A stretch of 64,000 nucleotides of DNA from Mycobacterium sp. AZCC_0083 (GCF_014202335.1 NZ_JACHGP010000006.1:1-64000), one strand, 5' to 3'. Counted from the stretch's first letter, positions 15,143 through 24,027 are shown. Program-made: numbers and translations. Notes: generated by a model not told the origin, from the sequence alone.

Positions 15143-17395
15143 ATGACCAGCGGATCCACCAGGCAGTTGGCAGGCATCGGGGAGGACGGCCTGCACCTCT
15201 ACACGTGCCCACTGTGTGAAGCCATGTGCGGATTGGAGATTCAGGTCGCCGACGGCAAGGTCGCCGGTATCCGTGGCAACCGCGAGGACACCTGGAGCGC
15301 AGGCCACATCTGTCCGAAGGGCGCCACGCTCGGCGCGGTGCATCAGGACCCCGACCGCATCCGCCAGCCAATGATCAAGGTCGACGGAGAGTGGCAGGAA
15401 GTCACCTGGGACGCGGCATTCAGACGGTGCACGGAACTGCTGGCCCCGGTGATCGAGAAGTACGGAATCGGCGCAGTGACCGCCTACACCGGGAACCCGC
15501 TTGCGCATTCGTTCTCGCTGGCGCGTTACGCCGGTGTGCTGCTAGGCATGTCGGGGATGCCGATGACCTACTCGCCCGGCACCATCGATCAGTGGCCGAA
15601 GAACCTGTCGTCGCATCTGATGTACGGCGGCTGGTGGCTGTTCCCGGTGCCCGACATCCAGCGCACCGACCTGCTGGTCGTCATGGGAGCCAACCCCGCG
15701 GCGTCCCAGGGTTCGCTGTTGGCCGCGCCCGACGTGATGGGCATCATCGACGGAATCCGCAAGCGCGGCAAGGTGATCGTCATCGATCCGGTCCGTACCG
15801 CCACAGCCGCGCGAGCCGACGAATGGCTGCCCATCACCCCCGGGACCGATGCGGCGCTGCTGCTGGCCGTCGTGCACACGCTGTTCGACGAGGACCTGGT
15901 ATCGCTCGGCGCCGTCGAGCCCTATATCGACGGCCTTTCGCGGATGCAGGAGGTGGCCAGCGACTGGTCACCGGAACGCGTTGCCGAGGCCACCGGCATC
16001 ACCGCGCAGCGGATCAGAGAACTGGCCCGCACATTGGCCAGCACGCCGCGAGCAGCGGTGTACGGCCGAATCGGCTTGTGCAACCAGGAATTCGGCAGCC
16101 TGGCCAGCTGGCTGGTGGACGTCGTCAACATCCTGACGGCCCACTTCGACGCCCCAGGCGGGCTGATGTTCCCGAGGGCTGCGGCCTGGTCGATCACCGT
16201 GCAGCCGCAGCCCGGCCTCGAGGACGGGCTCGCCGAATTCGGCCGGTTCCGCACCCGCGTCCGCGGCGCCAAGGAAGTGCTGGGTCAAGTACCGGTGTCC
16301 TGCATGGCCGAGGAGATCGCGACGCCGGGGGAGGGCCAGATCAAGGCGCTCATCACCGTCGCGGGCAACCCGGTGCTGTCCACGCCACGCGGCGACAAGC
16401 TCGACGAGGCGCTGCCCCAGTTGGAGGCGATGATCTCCGTCGACCTCTGGCTCAATGAGACGACCAGGCACGCCGACGTCATCCTGCCTGGCCTCTCGCC
16501 GCTGGAACAGCCGCACCACGACGACCTGATCCTGAACTTCGCGGTGAACAGCTTCGCGCACTACTCGCCGCCGGTGTTCCAGGCCGCCGATGCCGACCGC
16601 CCCGAGGAGTGGGAGATCCTGATCCGGCTCACGGGGCTGTGCACGGGAACCCCCGCCGAGGACGTCGACGTCGCCGCGATCGACGACGGGTTCTTCGACT
16701 ACATGGCCTTCACCCAGGGACTCGACGGCGCGCAGCTCCGGGCCAACTACGCCCATGGCGGTCCAGAGCGGGTGCTGGACCTGACTCTGCGCACCGGTCC
16801 ATTCGGAGACCGTTACGGCGAGAATCCCGACGGCCTGACCCTGGAGAAGCTGAAGGCTCGACCCGACGGGATCAACTACGGGCCGATGGTCCCGCAACTG
16901 CCGGGTGTTCTTGGCACCGCCGACGGCAAGGTGCGCTTGGCCCCGCAGTACCTGCTCGACGACCTGCCGAGGCTGGCCGCGCGTCTCGACCGCGAGCCCG
17001 ACGAGTTGGTTCTGGTCAGTCGCAGGCACCTGCGGTCCAACAACTCCTGGCTGCACAACGTCGCGCCGCTGATGAAGGGCAGGGAGCGGTGCACCCTGCT
17101 GATGCACCGCGATGACGCCGGCCGGCGCGGCGTGGCCAACGGCGACGTCGTCACCGTCACGTCGTCGGCGGGCCGAATCGACGTACCGGTGGAGGTCACC
17201 GACGCCATCAAACCGGGCGTGGTGTCGATGCCCCACGGCTGGGGCCACGGCAAGCCCGGCACCCGGATGGCGGTCGCCAACGACTCCCCTGGAGTCAACA
17301 CCAATGTGCTGTCGCCGCCGGAGTTCCTCGACGAGCCGTCCGGAAACGGGGCGCTCAACGGCATCCCGGTGACCGTGGCCGTGGCGGGCGCCTGA
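15143..17395 (+). CDS. Molybdopterin-dependent oxidoreductase (formate dehydrogenase/DMSO reductase family)
   Basis: A 750-residue enzyme. Four N-terminal cysteines (22, 25, 29, 57) in TCPLCEAMCGLEI and HICPKG bind a 4Fe-4S cluster. Then come the molybdopterin oxidoreductase domain (PMIKVDGEWQEVTWDAAF, DLLVVMGANPAASQGS, VIVIDPVRTATA) and the C-terminal dinucleotide-binding domain from about 615 (VLVSRRHLRSNNSWLHN, MPHGWGHGKPGTR). There is no twin-arginine signal, so it is cytoplasmic. GGGAGG precedes the ATG. The real substrate cannot be derived; 12 bp downstream lies an FMN/F420-type protein probably in the same operon. Confidence 0.87.
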   Translation: MTSGSTRQLAGIGEDGLHLYTCPLCEAMCGLEIQVADGKVAGIRGNREDTWSAGHICPKGATLGAVHQDPDRIRQPMIKVDGEWQEVTWDAAFRRCTELLAPVIEKYGIGAVTAYTGNPLAHSFSLARYAGVLLGMSGMPMTYSPGTIDQWPKNLSSHLMYGGWWLFPVPDIQRTDLLVVMGANPAASQGSLLAAPDVMGIIDGIRKRGKVIVIDPVRTATAARADEWLPITPGTDAALLLAVVHTLFDEDLVSLGAVEPYIDGLSRMQEVASDWSPERVAEATGITAQRIRELARTLASTPRAAVYGRIGLCNQEFGSLASWLVDVVNILTAHFDAPGGLMFPRAAAWSITVQPQPGLEDGLAEFGRFRTRVRGAKEVLGQVPVSCMAEEIATPGEGQIKALITVAGNPVLSTPRGDKLDEALPQLEAMISVDLWLNETTRHADVILPGLSPLEQPHHDDLILNFAVNSFAHYSPPVFQAADADRPEEWEILIRLTGLCTGTPAEDVDVAAIDDGFFDYMAFTQGLDGAQLRANYAHGGPERVLDLTLRTGPFGDRYGENPDGLTLEKLKARPDGINYGPMVPQLPGVLGTADGKVRLAPQYLLDDLPRLAARLDREPDELVLVSRRHLRSNNSWLHNVAPLMKGRERCTLLMHRDDAGRRGVANGDVVTVTSSAGRIDVPVEVTDAIKPGVVSMPHGWGHGKPGTRMAVANDSPGVNTNVLSPPEFLDEPSGNGALNGIPVTVAVAGA

Positions 17396-17407
17396 TAGAG
17401 ATTCGGG

Positions 17408-17911
17408 ATGGGAAAGAACGAGCGCTCCAAGATCGTCATGGGCGACGACGAGATCGTCGACTTCATCGATCACAGCCGCACCGCGACCATGGCCACCGTC
17501 GGCCCGAACGGGCGACCGCATCTGATCGCGATGTGGTACGCCGTCCTCGACGGCGAGGTCTGGTTCGAGACCAAGGCCAAGTCGCAGAAGGCGGTCAACC
17601 TCCGCCGCGACCCCACGATCACGGTGATGATCGAGGACGGGAAGACCTACGACACGCTGCGTGGAGTGTCGATCGACGGTCAGGCCGAGATCGTCGACAG
17701 CGACCCGGAACTGCTTCTGCGCGTAGGGATCAGCGTGTGGGAGCGCTACACCGGTCCGTACAGCGAGGACATGAAGCCGTTCGTCGAGCAGATGATGAAC
17801 AACCGGATCGCGGTACGGGTCGTGCCGACCCGGCTGCGCAGCTGGGACCACCGCAAGCTCGGGATGCCCGAGATGCCGGTATCCGGGTCGACCGCGCAGT
17901 ACCTGACCTAA
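17408..17911 (+). CDS. Pyridoxamine 5-phosphate oxidase-like (FMN/F420-binding) protein
   Basis: A 167-residue split-barrel flavoprotein. ATMATVGPNGRPHLIAMWYA and VWFETKAKSQKAVNLRRDP are typical of the PPOX/F420-dependent reductase superfamily, which is expanded in mycobacteria. The start is 12 bp after the oxidoreductase stop. Reaction unknown; reduction of a small organic substrate is typical. Confidence 0.82.
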   Translation: MGKNERSKIVMGDDEIVDFIDHSRTATMATVGPNGRPHLIAMWYAVLDGEVWFETKAKSQKAVNLRRDPTITVMIEDGKTYDTLRGVSIDGQAEIVDSDPELLLRVGISVWERYTGPYSEDMKPFVEQMMNNRIAVRVVPTRLRSWDHRKLGMPEMPVSGSTAQYLT

Positions 17912-17915
17912 GCGC

Positions 17916-18743
17916 TCAACCCGCCGTCTCTGGCGTGAAACCGGGGTTGGCCAGGGCCGTGGCGGTCGCCGTGCCGATCAGCCCGCGGCGATCGAACATC
18001 GCCGCCGTTCCGGTGGCGACCCCGTCATGGCTGGAGTGCGTCACGGCCGCCAACCCGATGTCGGGTCCATCGGGCAGCCTGCTCAGCGTCACCGTGTAGT
18101 CGGCATTGATGAAGTACAGCCCGTCAGTGCCGAAGTGGGTGAGCGAGCTGGCGAAGTCACCAGCCATCGCGGCGTGGGTGAACGCCGTCATCGGCTCACC
18201 GTCGATGAGCGGTTTGGCGTGGCGCACCCAGACGAACTTCGGCCCGTCGTGCTGCCATTCGGCAAGCACCCCGACGCCGCCGGCGCCGTCGGGGTCCTTG
18301 CCGTAGGTCCAGATCTGCATCGTCGCGGCGTCGACAGGTCCGTCGGGCTCGGGCGGGAACGGCGGCATGGCCACCGGTGACGTCCACACCGTGCCCGGCG
18401 GCTGTTCGCCCTTGCGGAGGAAGAGCCCGCTCGCCTTGGCCACCACGGTGTCGGTGCCGGACTGCGTCATCTCCGCCTCGACGAGCACGAGCCGCCGGCC
18501 TCGGCGGACGATCGTCGTGCGGATGCGGACGGGTGTCATCGCGGCGGGCCGCAACAGGTCGACGGTCAGCCGCGCGGGCTGCAGGTCGGGGTCGCCGATC
18601 ACCGCCCGCTCGACGGCGTGGCCGAGGATGCCACCGACGAAGACTCCGCTCATGAACGATCCCCACGGCCCCCTTGCGATGGTCGTGGGGGCGAAATCGG
18701 CGCCGTCGCGCAGGAAGTATGCCGGTGGCAGGTCGGTGGTCAT
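17916..18743 (-). CDS. Acyl-CoA thioesterase-like protein (double hotdog)
   Basis: A 275-residue protein with two hotdog modules. The N-terminal half contains ARGPWGSFMSGVFVGGILGH and ARLTVDLLRPAAMTPV, the second PMTAFTHAAMAGDFASSLTH. This is the thioesterase-like (TesB-related) arrangement frequent in mycobacterial lipid metabolism. It converges on the flavoprotein gene, with 4 bp between stops. Specificity unknown. Confidence 0.8.
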   Translation of the reverse strand: MTTDLPPAYFLRDGADFAPTTIARGPWGSFMSGVFVGGILGHAVERAVIGDPDLQPARLTVDLLRPAAMTPVRIRTTIVRRGRRLVLVEAEMTQSGTDTVVAKASGLFLRKGEQPPGTVWTSPVAMPPFPPEPDGPVDAATMQIWTYGKDPDGAGGVGVLAEWQHDGPKFVWVRHAKPLIDGEPMTAFTHAAMAGDFASSLTHFGTDGLYFINADYTVTLSRLPDGPDIGLAAVTHSSHDGVATGTAAMFDRRGLIGTATATALANPGFTPETAG

Positions 18744-18801
18744 CGCAGCCGACGATATCGGCGGGCGTTACCCCAGCTCGACGCGGTTGCCGAGCAACCA
18801 C

Positions 18802-19239
18802 CTAGCGGCTGGAAGAAACCAGCACGGCGGATTGCTCGGTGCGTCCTCCGAATTGCCGCTGCGCCGCTGCGACGCTCTCGGCCTGCGGGAGGTCTTCTGC
18901 GTGGCAGGCGCGAAGTGCGCGTCGAACTGCCGCGCTGGCGACCAGCTGCCAGCGGGTGCGGTCGCAGCACAGGTCGATCCTTCGAAGGGCGGCGAGACCT
19001 GAGGCACCGAAGAACCCCACCCCGCTCAGGTCGAGGACGAGGGTCCCGGCAATGCCGAGGTGCCGTTCAACGTAACCCGTCAAGTCGATGCCATTGCTCG
19101 CGTCAACCTCGCCGCGGACCGAAACCACGACCAGATTCGCAGTAGCCGTTGCGCTCGCTTCTGCCCGACCCCACCGCTCGACTTCACCGACATGGATCGG
19201 ATCCGGTCGGTAGAGGCGGCACGTACCGCTTGGCGCCAT
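18802..19239 (-). CDS. STAS-domain protein, anti-anti-sigma factor-like
   Basis: A 145-residue protein. LVVVSVRGEVDASNGIDLTG and GTLVLDLSGVGFFGASGLAA match the STAS domain, the latter holding the serine position of SpoIIAA-type proteins. The open frame extends upstream to 19488, but GAGGAG directly before a run of three ATG codons at 19245-19237 shows the true start; the third ATG has the best spacing. The partner kinase or sigma factor is not in this window. Confidence 0.75.
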   Translation of the reverse strand: MAPSGTCRLYRPDPIHVGEVERWGRAEASATATANLVVVSVRGEVDASNGIDLTGYVERHLGIAGTLVLDLSGVGFFGASGLAALRRIDLCCDRTRWQLVASAAVRRALRACHAEDLPQAESVAAAQRQFGGRTEQSAVLVSSSR

Positions 19240-19527
19240 CATCATCTCCTCGGGATTGGGGGGCGAGGGTGATTCTGTTCGGCTTGTCTTGCGCGCATGA
19301 TAGGTCGCCGTGAGCTCGACGTAGGGCGAAGATACAACGCAATTCGCAGCTCGTGGGGGTATTCGCACGACGGAAAATTCTCTTACCGCCGCGTTGAAAC
19401 GCGCGCGAGATTGCCCGCAGAACCGTTTGCGCTGCTGAGCCGCGACGGATTTCGTTGCCGGTGCCTTACGCGGCAAATATGCGCCCAAGGAGAACGGACT
19501 TGTCCCGTGCGTTACTCCCGCGGCCGC

Positions 19528-20487
19528 TCACGGGCGTGGCCGCAGCCTGCCGTTCGGAAGCGGGGGAGCGGGCAGCCGCGTGCCCGGATAACCGGATACC
19601 GCGCCGAAGCGTTCGTCCTGGGCCTGCCACATCTCCCGGTACTCGGCGATGTCGTCGTGGCTGCGCCCGACGAAGTTCCACCACATGACCAACTGCTCCC
19701 CGAAGGGCGGCCCACCGAGCAGCAGCACCCGTGCCGGGCCGTCGCCGCGGTTGGTCAGCGTCAGCGAGTCGTGCCCAGGCGACTGGTACCAGAGGTCGCC
19801 CTCTCCGAGCGTGACCGCGCCGGCCTCGACGCTGCCTTGATCGAGCAGCACGCCATGCTCGAAGGAGCGGTCGACGTCGAATGTGATCGTCGCGCCGGGG
19901 CGGAGATCTACCTGGGCGCCGAGCAGTGGCGTGAAGGTGTGCACCGGTGACCGCGTCCCGGCGAGCTCGCCAAGGAAGACGCGTACGCGCGCACCGTCCA
20001 CGGCCAGCGGGGAGGGAACGTAGTGGGCGAAGCCGCGGTCGGTCTCGCGGTCGGCGTCGGGAAGGGCGACCCACAACTGCGCGCCGTGCAGGAACCGCGT
20101 CGCAGGCGTCGTTCCCGCCACGGATACCTCGGAGTGGCAGATGCCTGCACCCGCCGTCATCAGGTTGAGCTCGCCGGGGCGGACCATCGCGTGCACGCCT
20201 GCGGAGTCGCGGTGCTCCACCTCACCGCTGAACAGCCAGCTCACCGTCTGTAGACCTGTGTGCGGATGGGGCGGGACGTCCATGCCGGGCCCGGTGCTCA
20301 GGTCGTAGGGGCCGTAGTGGTCGACGAAGCACCACGCGCCGATCAGCGACCGTTCGCGCTGCGGGAGCGTCCTGCGCACCCGGATCGCCCGAGGGCCGCC
20401 CAGCGGAACGTCGCGCGGATGCAACACGCCGGCGAATCGTGAAGCAGCGCAAGCGAGTTCGTCAGGCACCAGCTCGGTGTTGCTCAC
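19528..20487 (-). CDS. Pirin-family protein
   Basis: A 319-residue bicupin. The N-terminal pirin signature is VDHYGPYDLSTGPGMDVPPH with PHPHTGLQTVSWLFSGEVEH; these His/Glu residues bind iron. A second cupin follows, with GEQLVMWWNFVGRSHDDI near the C-terminus, the pirin_C tail. Some pirins have quercetinase activity, others act as redox-responsive co-regulators. GTG start at 20487, overlapping the end of the EVE gene upstream by 4 bases, so the two form an operon. Another pirin gene is at 51616. Confidence 0.87.
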   Translation of the reverse strand: MSNTELVPDELACAASRFAGVLHPRDVPLGGPRAIRVRRTLPQRERSLIGAWCFVDHYGPYDLSTGPGMDVPPHPHTGLQTVSWLFSGEVEHRDSAGVHAMVRPGELNLMTAGAGICHSEVSVAGTTPATRFLHGAQLWVALPDADRETDRGFAHYVPSPLAVDGARVRVFLGELAGTRSPVHTFTPLLGAQVDLRPGATITFDVDRSFEHGVLLDQGSVEAGAVTLGEGDLWYQSPGHDSLTLTNRGDGPARVLLLGGPPFGEQLVMWWNFVGRSHDDIAEYREMWQAQDERFGAVSGYPGTRLPAPPLPNGRLRPRP

Positions 20488-20911
20488 CCCGTCCAGACTA
20501 GTCCGGTCATCGCGTTCTTGATCACGTTGAAGTCGTGTTCGTCGATCTCGAAGACGCCGAACCGGAAGCGGTAGCCCCAACGCGACCTGTCCTCGACGAA
20601 GTCGAGATCGTCGAGCAGGGGGCGGATGGGTGTCTCCGAGCACGGCAGGAACTCGACCCGGCGCCGCCACGGCTGGAACTGCGGGTCCATGTCGACCTGG
20701 TAGACCTCGTCGTCGGTGACCTCCCCGATCGCGGTGAAGGCCTGCAGTGGCGCGCCGTCGGGATAGTCGGTCTTGGGCGAGTAGAAGATGATCCAGTCGC
20801 CCCGTGCCATCCTGCGCAACATGTGTGGTTGCCGTGGTTGGCCTGCGTGAAACCGCCTGCCACGCCGCGTAGCACGTGGCCGCGGCTGACGGTGTTGATC
20901 CAGTACGTCAT
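20484..20911 (-). pseudogene. EVE-domain (UPF0310) protein gene, frameshifted
   Basis: The minus strand starts MTYWINTVSRGHVLRGVAGG followed by FTQANHGN, then continues in another frame as MLRRMARGDWIIFYSPKTDY and ends FGVFEIDEHDFNVIKNAMTG. Together these form a complete EVE-domain protein of about 142 residues, a PUA-like fold that reads modified bases or RNA. One base is missing near 20829-20833 (the expected HGKPHM junction). Either a recent pseudogene or a sequencing deletion. The 3-prime part overlaps the pirin start. Confidence 0.78.
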
Positions 20912-20953
20912 GTCGTCACGCTAGGACCGGCGTCCGACACGGAGGCACATCCA

Positions 20954-20979
20954 TCCACAGGCAGATTCGGGCCTGTGGA
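20954..20979. repeat. Inverted repeat (9-bp arms)
   Basis: TCCACAGGC (20954-20962) and GCCTGTGGA (20971-20979) are perfect complements with an 8-base loop. It lies between whiB6 and the EVE gene, 22 bp from the stronger hairpin at 21001-21032. May be a second terminator element or an operator for the EVE-pirin pair. Confidence 0.6.
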
Positions 20980-21000
20980 CACACTGTGCCGGGAATGAAG

Positions 21001-21032
21001 CGAGCCGTCGACGCAGTTGCGTCGACGGCTCG
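21001..21032 (-). terminator. Strong hairpin downstream of whiB6
   Basis: Perfect 15-bp stem CGAGCCGTCGACGCA / TGCGTCGACGGCTCG with only two loop bases (GT). No long T tract follows, as is usual for mycobacterial terminators. It lies 175 bp after the whiB6 stop and upstream of the EVE gene, so it probably insulates the two. Confidence 0.7.
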
Positions 21033-21206
21033 GGTGACGGTGCCGGCAGTGCGCCTCTCGGCATGTGGTCGCACTAGGCGACTGTTCTGGGGTGGTACCC
21101 GGGGCATTGCTCGACACCGTCGACTCATCCCAACCGCAAGGAGCACCCGGCTATTCCGTTCCGCTCGCAGCGCTGCCGTCCCCTCGATCGGCGGCGAGGC
21201 GAGCGA

Positions 21207-21497
21207 TCAGGCCGATTCCAGGAAGAGGCGTCGGGCGCGGACGGGGTAGCCGTTGCGCTCGGCCAACGACCGCAGCTGCCGGAGCGCGAAGGTCCGTCCA
21301 CGACCCGCCTCGGGGATGACGACGCCCGCCCACAGTCCCTCGGCCCGCGGCAGTTCGACTGCCTCGCGTGCGCAGGCCCACCGACGCGGGCACTGGCGGC
21401 AGATGGTCTTGGCGTCTTCGTCGGCGACCGTCGTCCAGCGCTCGGGATTGCGGGTGCACTCGCCTATCGGCAGCCCGTCCCAGCCAACTGCGTTCAT
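21207..21497 (-). CDS. whiB6: WhiB6, iron-sulfur transcription factor of the ESX-1 region
   Basis: A 96-residue WhiB protein with cysteines 14, 33, 36 and 42 for a 4Fe-4S cluster, the conserved G-L-W turn at 54-56 and a basic C-terminal DNA-binding tail. The C-terminal half (EGLWAGVVIPEAGRGRTFAL and QLRSLAERNGYPVR) closely matches M. tuberculosis WhiB6, which responds to NO and redox state and controls esx-1 expression. AAGGAG upstream selects the ATG at 21497 over the one at 21512. It is divergent from the Rv3863-like gene, as in M. tuberculosis. Confidence 0.93.
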   Translation of the reverse strand: MNAVGWDGLPIGECTRNPERWTTVADEDAKTICRQCPRRWACAREAVELPRAEGLWAGVVIPEAGRGRTFALRQLRSLAERNGYPVRARRLFLESA

Positions 21498-21783
21498 GTC
21501 TTGCTCCTTCATCCGTGCGCCGTGGTCGTGCTCGGCGCGATGACGCGAATGTACCTGAAAGAACCATAGCGATGCAACAGTTCAAACTGGAGCGAAGTTT
21601 GGTGGAGCATCACCCAGGTGAAATTGCTATTGATCTGCAGCGCAAGATGAGCACGCCGGGTAGGGTGACCTGGATACTTCACAACGACACGTTTCAAACC
21701 GGATCGATGCAACGGTTCTCAACGGTGATAAACCCGGCTAATGTGGATGCGAACACTAGCGGTGCAGCACTTGAGCGGAGGGC
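21498..21783. promoter_or_regulatory. Divergent whiB6 / Rv3863-like promoter region with direct repeats
   Basis: Two motifs occur twice: GATGCAAC(A/G)GTTC at 21571-21583 and 21706-21718, and TTCAAAC(T/C)GGA at 21581-21591 and 21693-21703. In both copies the two motifs are adjacent, but in opposite order. A dyad CAAACT-N7-AGTTTG overlaps the first copy. The region is relatively AT-rich. Likely binding sites for whiB6 or ESX-1 regulators; PhoP and EspR act at the M. tuberculosis promoter, but I cannot assign these sites to them. Confidence 0.5.
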
Positions 21784-22530
21784 ATGTTGATCAGCGTCGA
21801 CACCACTGCCGATGCTGACGATGCGTTCGAGGTAGACCCGGGGATGGTGCGCGCGGGTGCTGCCGCGGCGGCGCGACGCCGCGAACTCGACATCAGCCAG
21901 CGCAGTCTGGCCGCCGACGGCATCATCAACGCCGGCGCGCTGATCGCGTTCGAGAAGGGCCGGAGCTGGCCGCGAGAACGGACACGGGTCAAGCTCGAAG
22001 AAATTCTGCAGTGGCCGCCGGGCGCCATCGCGCGGATCAGGCGGGGCGGTTCCGTCGCGCCCGCGGAGTCCTCCGGACCGCCGGCGGGCGGCGACGAGGG
22101 CTCGCTGATCGCCCAGGCCATCGAAGCGGCTGTCAACACCCTCGGCGACACGATCGGTTCGCTGCCCCCGGTCGACGATCCGGCCTTCACTCCCAGGGTC
22201 ACCGCGATCCTGACCGACCTTCGGCAGCTCGAGGCAGTGGCGGCACGCGCGGCGCGGATCGGCCGGCTAACGCCTCCCCTGCTGAAGGCGCTGAGTACCG
22301 TGCGCCGCCAGATCGACGAGCTGACCCTGCTCGGCGCAACGGCTCCGACGGCGACGCTCGGTCAGCGGCTGTACGCCGCACGACGGCGGGCGAACCTCAC
22401 GATCAGCGAGACCGCTCAGGCTGCGGGCGTGCCCGAGGATGCGATCGTCGCGGCGGAGGCGGGCCAGCCGGTGGCCGCTGCCGCAGCGGAGCTGATCGAG
22501 TCGCTGATCGACCAGATCGATTGGCGCTGA
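21784..22530 (+). CDS. Rv3863-like HTH protein of the ESX-1 region
   Basis: A 248-residue protein close to the C-terminal part of M. tuberculosis Rv3863 (RAGAAAAARRRELDISQRSL, INAGALIAFEKGRSWPRERT). Two HTH-like modules are visible, one at about 20-75 and one at about 195-245 (LGQRLYAARRRANLTISETA), suggesting DNA binding. Compared with Rv3863 as I remember it, the long N-terminal extension is absent. The ATG follows GGAGG closely. Its constant position beside whiB6 and espE implies a regulatory or accessory role in ESX-1, not proven. Confidence 0.8.
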   Translation: MLISVDTTADADDAFEVDPGMVRAGAAAAARRRELDISQRSLAADGIINAGALIAFEKGRSWPRERTRVKLEEILQWPPGAIARIRRGGSVAPAESSGPPAGGDEGSLIAQAIEAAVNTLGDTIGSLPPVDDPAFTPRVTAILTDLRQLEAVAARAARIGRLTPPLLKALSTVRRQIDELTLLGATAPTATLGQRLYAARRRANLTISETAQAAGVPEDAIVAAEAGQPVAAAAAELIESLIDQIDWR

Positions 22531-22533
22531 ACG

Positions 22534-24027
22534 CTAAAACCGGTCGCGGGTGCGTTCGCGGTCGTCGTTGGTCGGGAAGTGCTCGGCCAGCGCGGCCGCG
22601 ATCTCGATGAACTTGCGCCGGGTCGCAGGGGACATCTCGGTGGTGCGCTCGATCACCCTGCCGGTCCGCAGGTGCCCATCGAACGGGACCTCCACCACGG
22701 CCTGACCCTGGCCGGCGAACTGCTGGGCGAGGATGGCCCTGGTGCGCTTGTCGGCGTGCCCGTCCGAGTCGTTGAGCACGACGACGGTGCGCTGCAACAG
22801 GCCGGTCAAGCCACGGTTGGCCAACCAGTCCATCGTCTGACCGGCGGCGGCGGCGCCGTCGACCCAGGGTGACGAGACCACGATCAAGGCGTCCAGATCC
22901 CGCAACACCTCCTGGGTGACGGGTGTGTCCATCGTGGAGCTGCAGTCGACGATCGAGATCGTGAAGTGGCGATCCAGACGTGCCGTGGCCTCCCGGTAGA
23001 TGGCGGGGTCGAGCACGCGCCTGCGGGCGGGACTGGCCTCACCGGCCAACACGAACAGACCCGCGGCGTTGTTCCCCACCCGGCTACGCATGTCGGCGAA
23101 CGTCTCGAGGTGCTGATCGCCTGCCAGCTCCCAGTACGAACCCGTCGCATTCGGGTCGACGCGGCTGCCGAGCTTGCCGAACGCCGTGTCCGCGTCGATG
23201 GCGACCACGCGGTCGTCCTGGCGCAGCTCGGCGAAGATCGACCCGATGCTTGCGGACACCGTCGTCTTACCGACGCCGCCCTTGCCCATCACGCCGATCT
23301 TGTAGTGGCCCCGCAAGACCGACTTGATCCGCGCCTCCGACTCGGCCTGCCGTAACTCCTCCGCGGACTGGCCAAGGTTGACCGCCCCGAACGTGAGCCG
23401 GTACAGCACCAGGCGCCAGCCGCGCGACGGCGGGAGCGGCTTGGCAGGGACGAGCTCGTCCCGCCTGATCCGGTCCGCGTAGGACCCGGCCGGTTGCGGT
23501 GGCTCCAGCCGGGGGTCGGGACCGAACTGCTGGGCCTGCCAGGAGGGAGGCGGCGGCCCGGGGCTCGGCGGCGGACTGGGATTCGGCGGTGCGGGTGGAT
23601 TCGGCGCGCGTTGCAACTGCCAACCAGGCGGCGGCTGCTGCTGTTGTCCCCGCTGTTGCGGGTTGGGGGCTGGTGGAGGGCCCTGCTGTTGAGGAGGGTT
23701 CTGAGGTTGAGGCGAGTTCTGCTGCCTGAGGAGTCCGCCGAACTGGCCCGCGTCGGGCGGTCCATGAGGTGGTCCGTAGCGGGGTGACGGCGGGGGGAAG
23801 ACTATAGGCGGGCGGTCCATCTCGCGCGTCGCGTTCGTGAGAGGTTCGGGCGGCTCTTCGGGCGGGGGCGCCGGATCGGCGGGCACGAAGTCGACGGGTG
23901 GCCGGGAGGGCAGCGGCGTCGCCGCCGGGGTGAACGTCGGCTCGACGGGTGCGGGGGGTTCGTAGTCGGATTCCTCGGGTCCGGTCCAGCCGAGCTGCCT
24001 GCGCAGGGCGTCGTCACGCTCGCTCAC
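22534..24027 (-). CDS. Proline-rich MinD/ParA-type ATPase, EspI-like
   Basis: A 497-residue protein. Residues 1-200 are Pro/Gln-rich and probably disordered. A conserved RGWRLVLYRLTFGAVNLGQS segment precedes the deviant Walker A KGGVGKT at 249-255, and VVAIDADTAFGKLGSR is the switch region. The layout equals that of EspI (37240-38661): proline-rich part, a short helix motif ending in NLGxS, then a MinD ATPase. GTG start at 24027 follows AAGGAG. It converges on the Rv3863-like gene (3 bp between stops). An energy-sensing or localisation role is possible by analogy with EspI only. Confidence 0.82.
   Translation of the reverse strand: MSERDDALRRQLGWTGPEESDYEPPAPVEPTFTPAATPLPSRPPVDFVPADPAPPPEEPPEPLTNATREMDRPPIVFPPPSPRYGPPHGPPDAGQFGGLLRQQNSPQPQNPPQQQGPPPAPNPQQRGQQQQPPPGWQLQRAPNPPAPPNPSPPPSPGPPPPSWQAQQFGPDPRLEPPQPAGSYADRIRRDELVPAKPLPPSRGWRLVLYRLTFGAVNLGQSAEELRQAESEARIKSVLRGHYKIGVMGKGGVGKTTVSASIGSIFAELRQDDRVVAIDADTAFGKLGSRVDPNATGSYWELAGDQHLETFADMRSRVGNNAAGLFVLAGEASPARRRVLDPAIYREATARLDRHFTISIVDCSSTMDTPVTQEVLRDLDALIVVSSPWVDGAAAAGQTMDWLANRGLTGLLQRTVVVLNDSDGHADKRTRAILAQQFAGQGQAVVEVPFDGHLRTGRVIERTTEMSPATRRKFIEIAAALAEHFPTNDDRERTRDRF

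Noticed and set aside
15968..17851. Long open frame (627 codons) on the minus strand
   Set aside because: It is antisense to the molybdopterin oxidoreductase and flavoprotein genes, has Arg/His/Asp-rich low-information product and is a GC-bias shadow.
20954..20982. DnaA-box-like sequences (TGTGGACAC, CATCCACAG) suggesting an origin
   Set aside because: Only two imperfect boxes forming one hairpin; no dnaA, dnaN or AT-rich unwinding element nearby.
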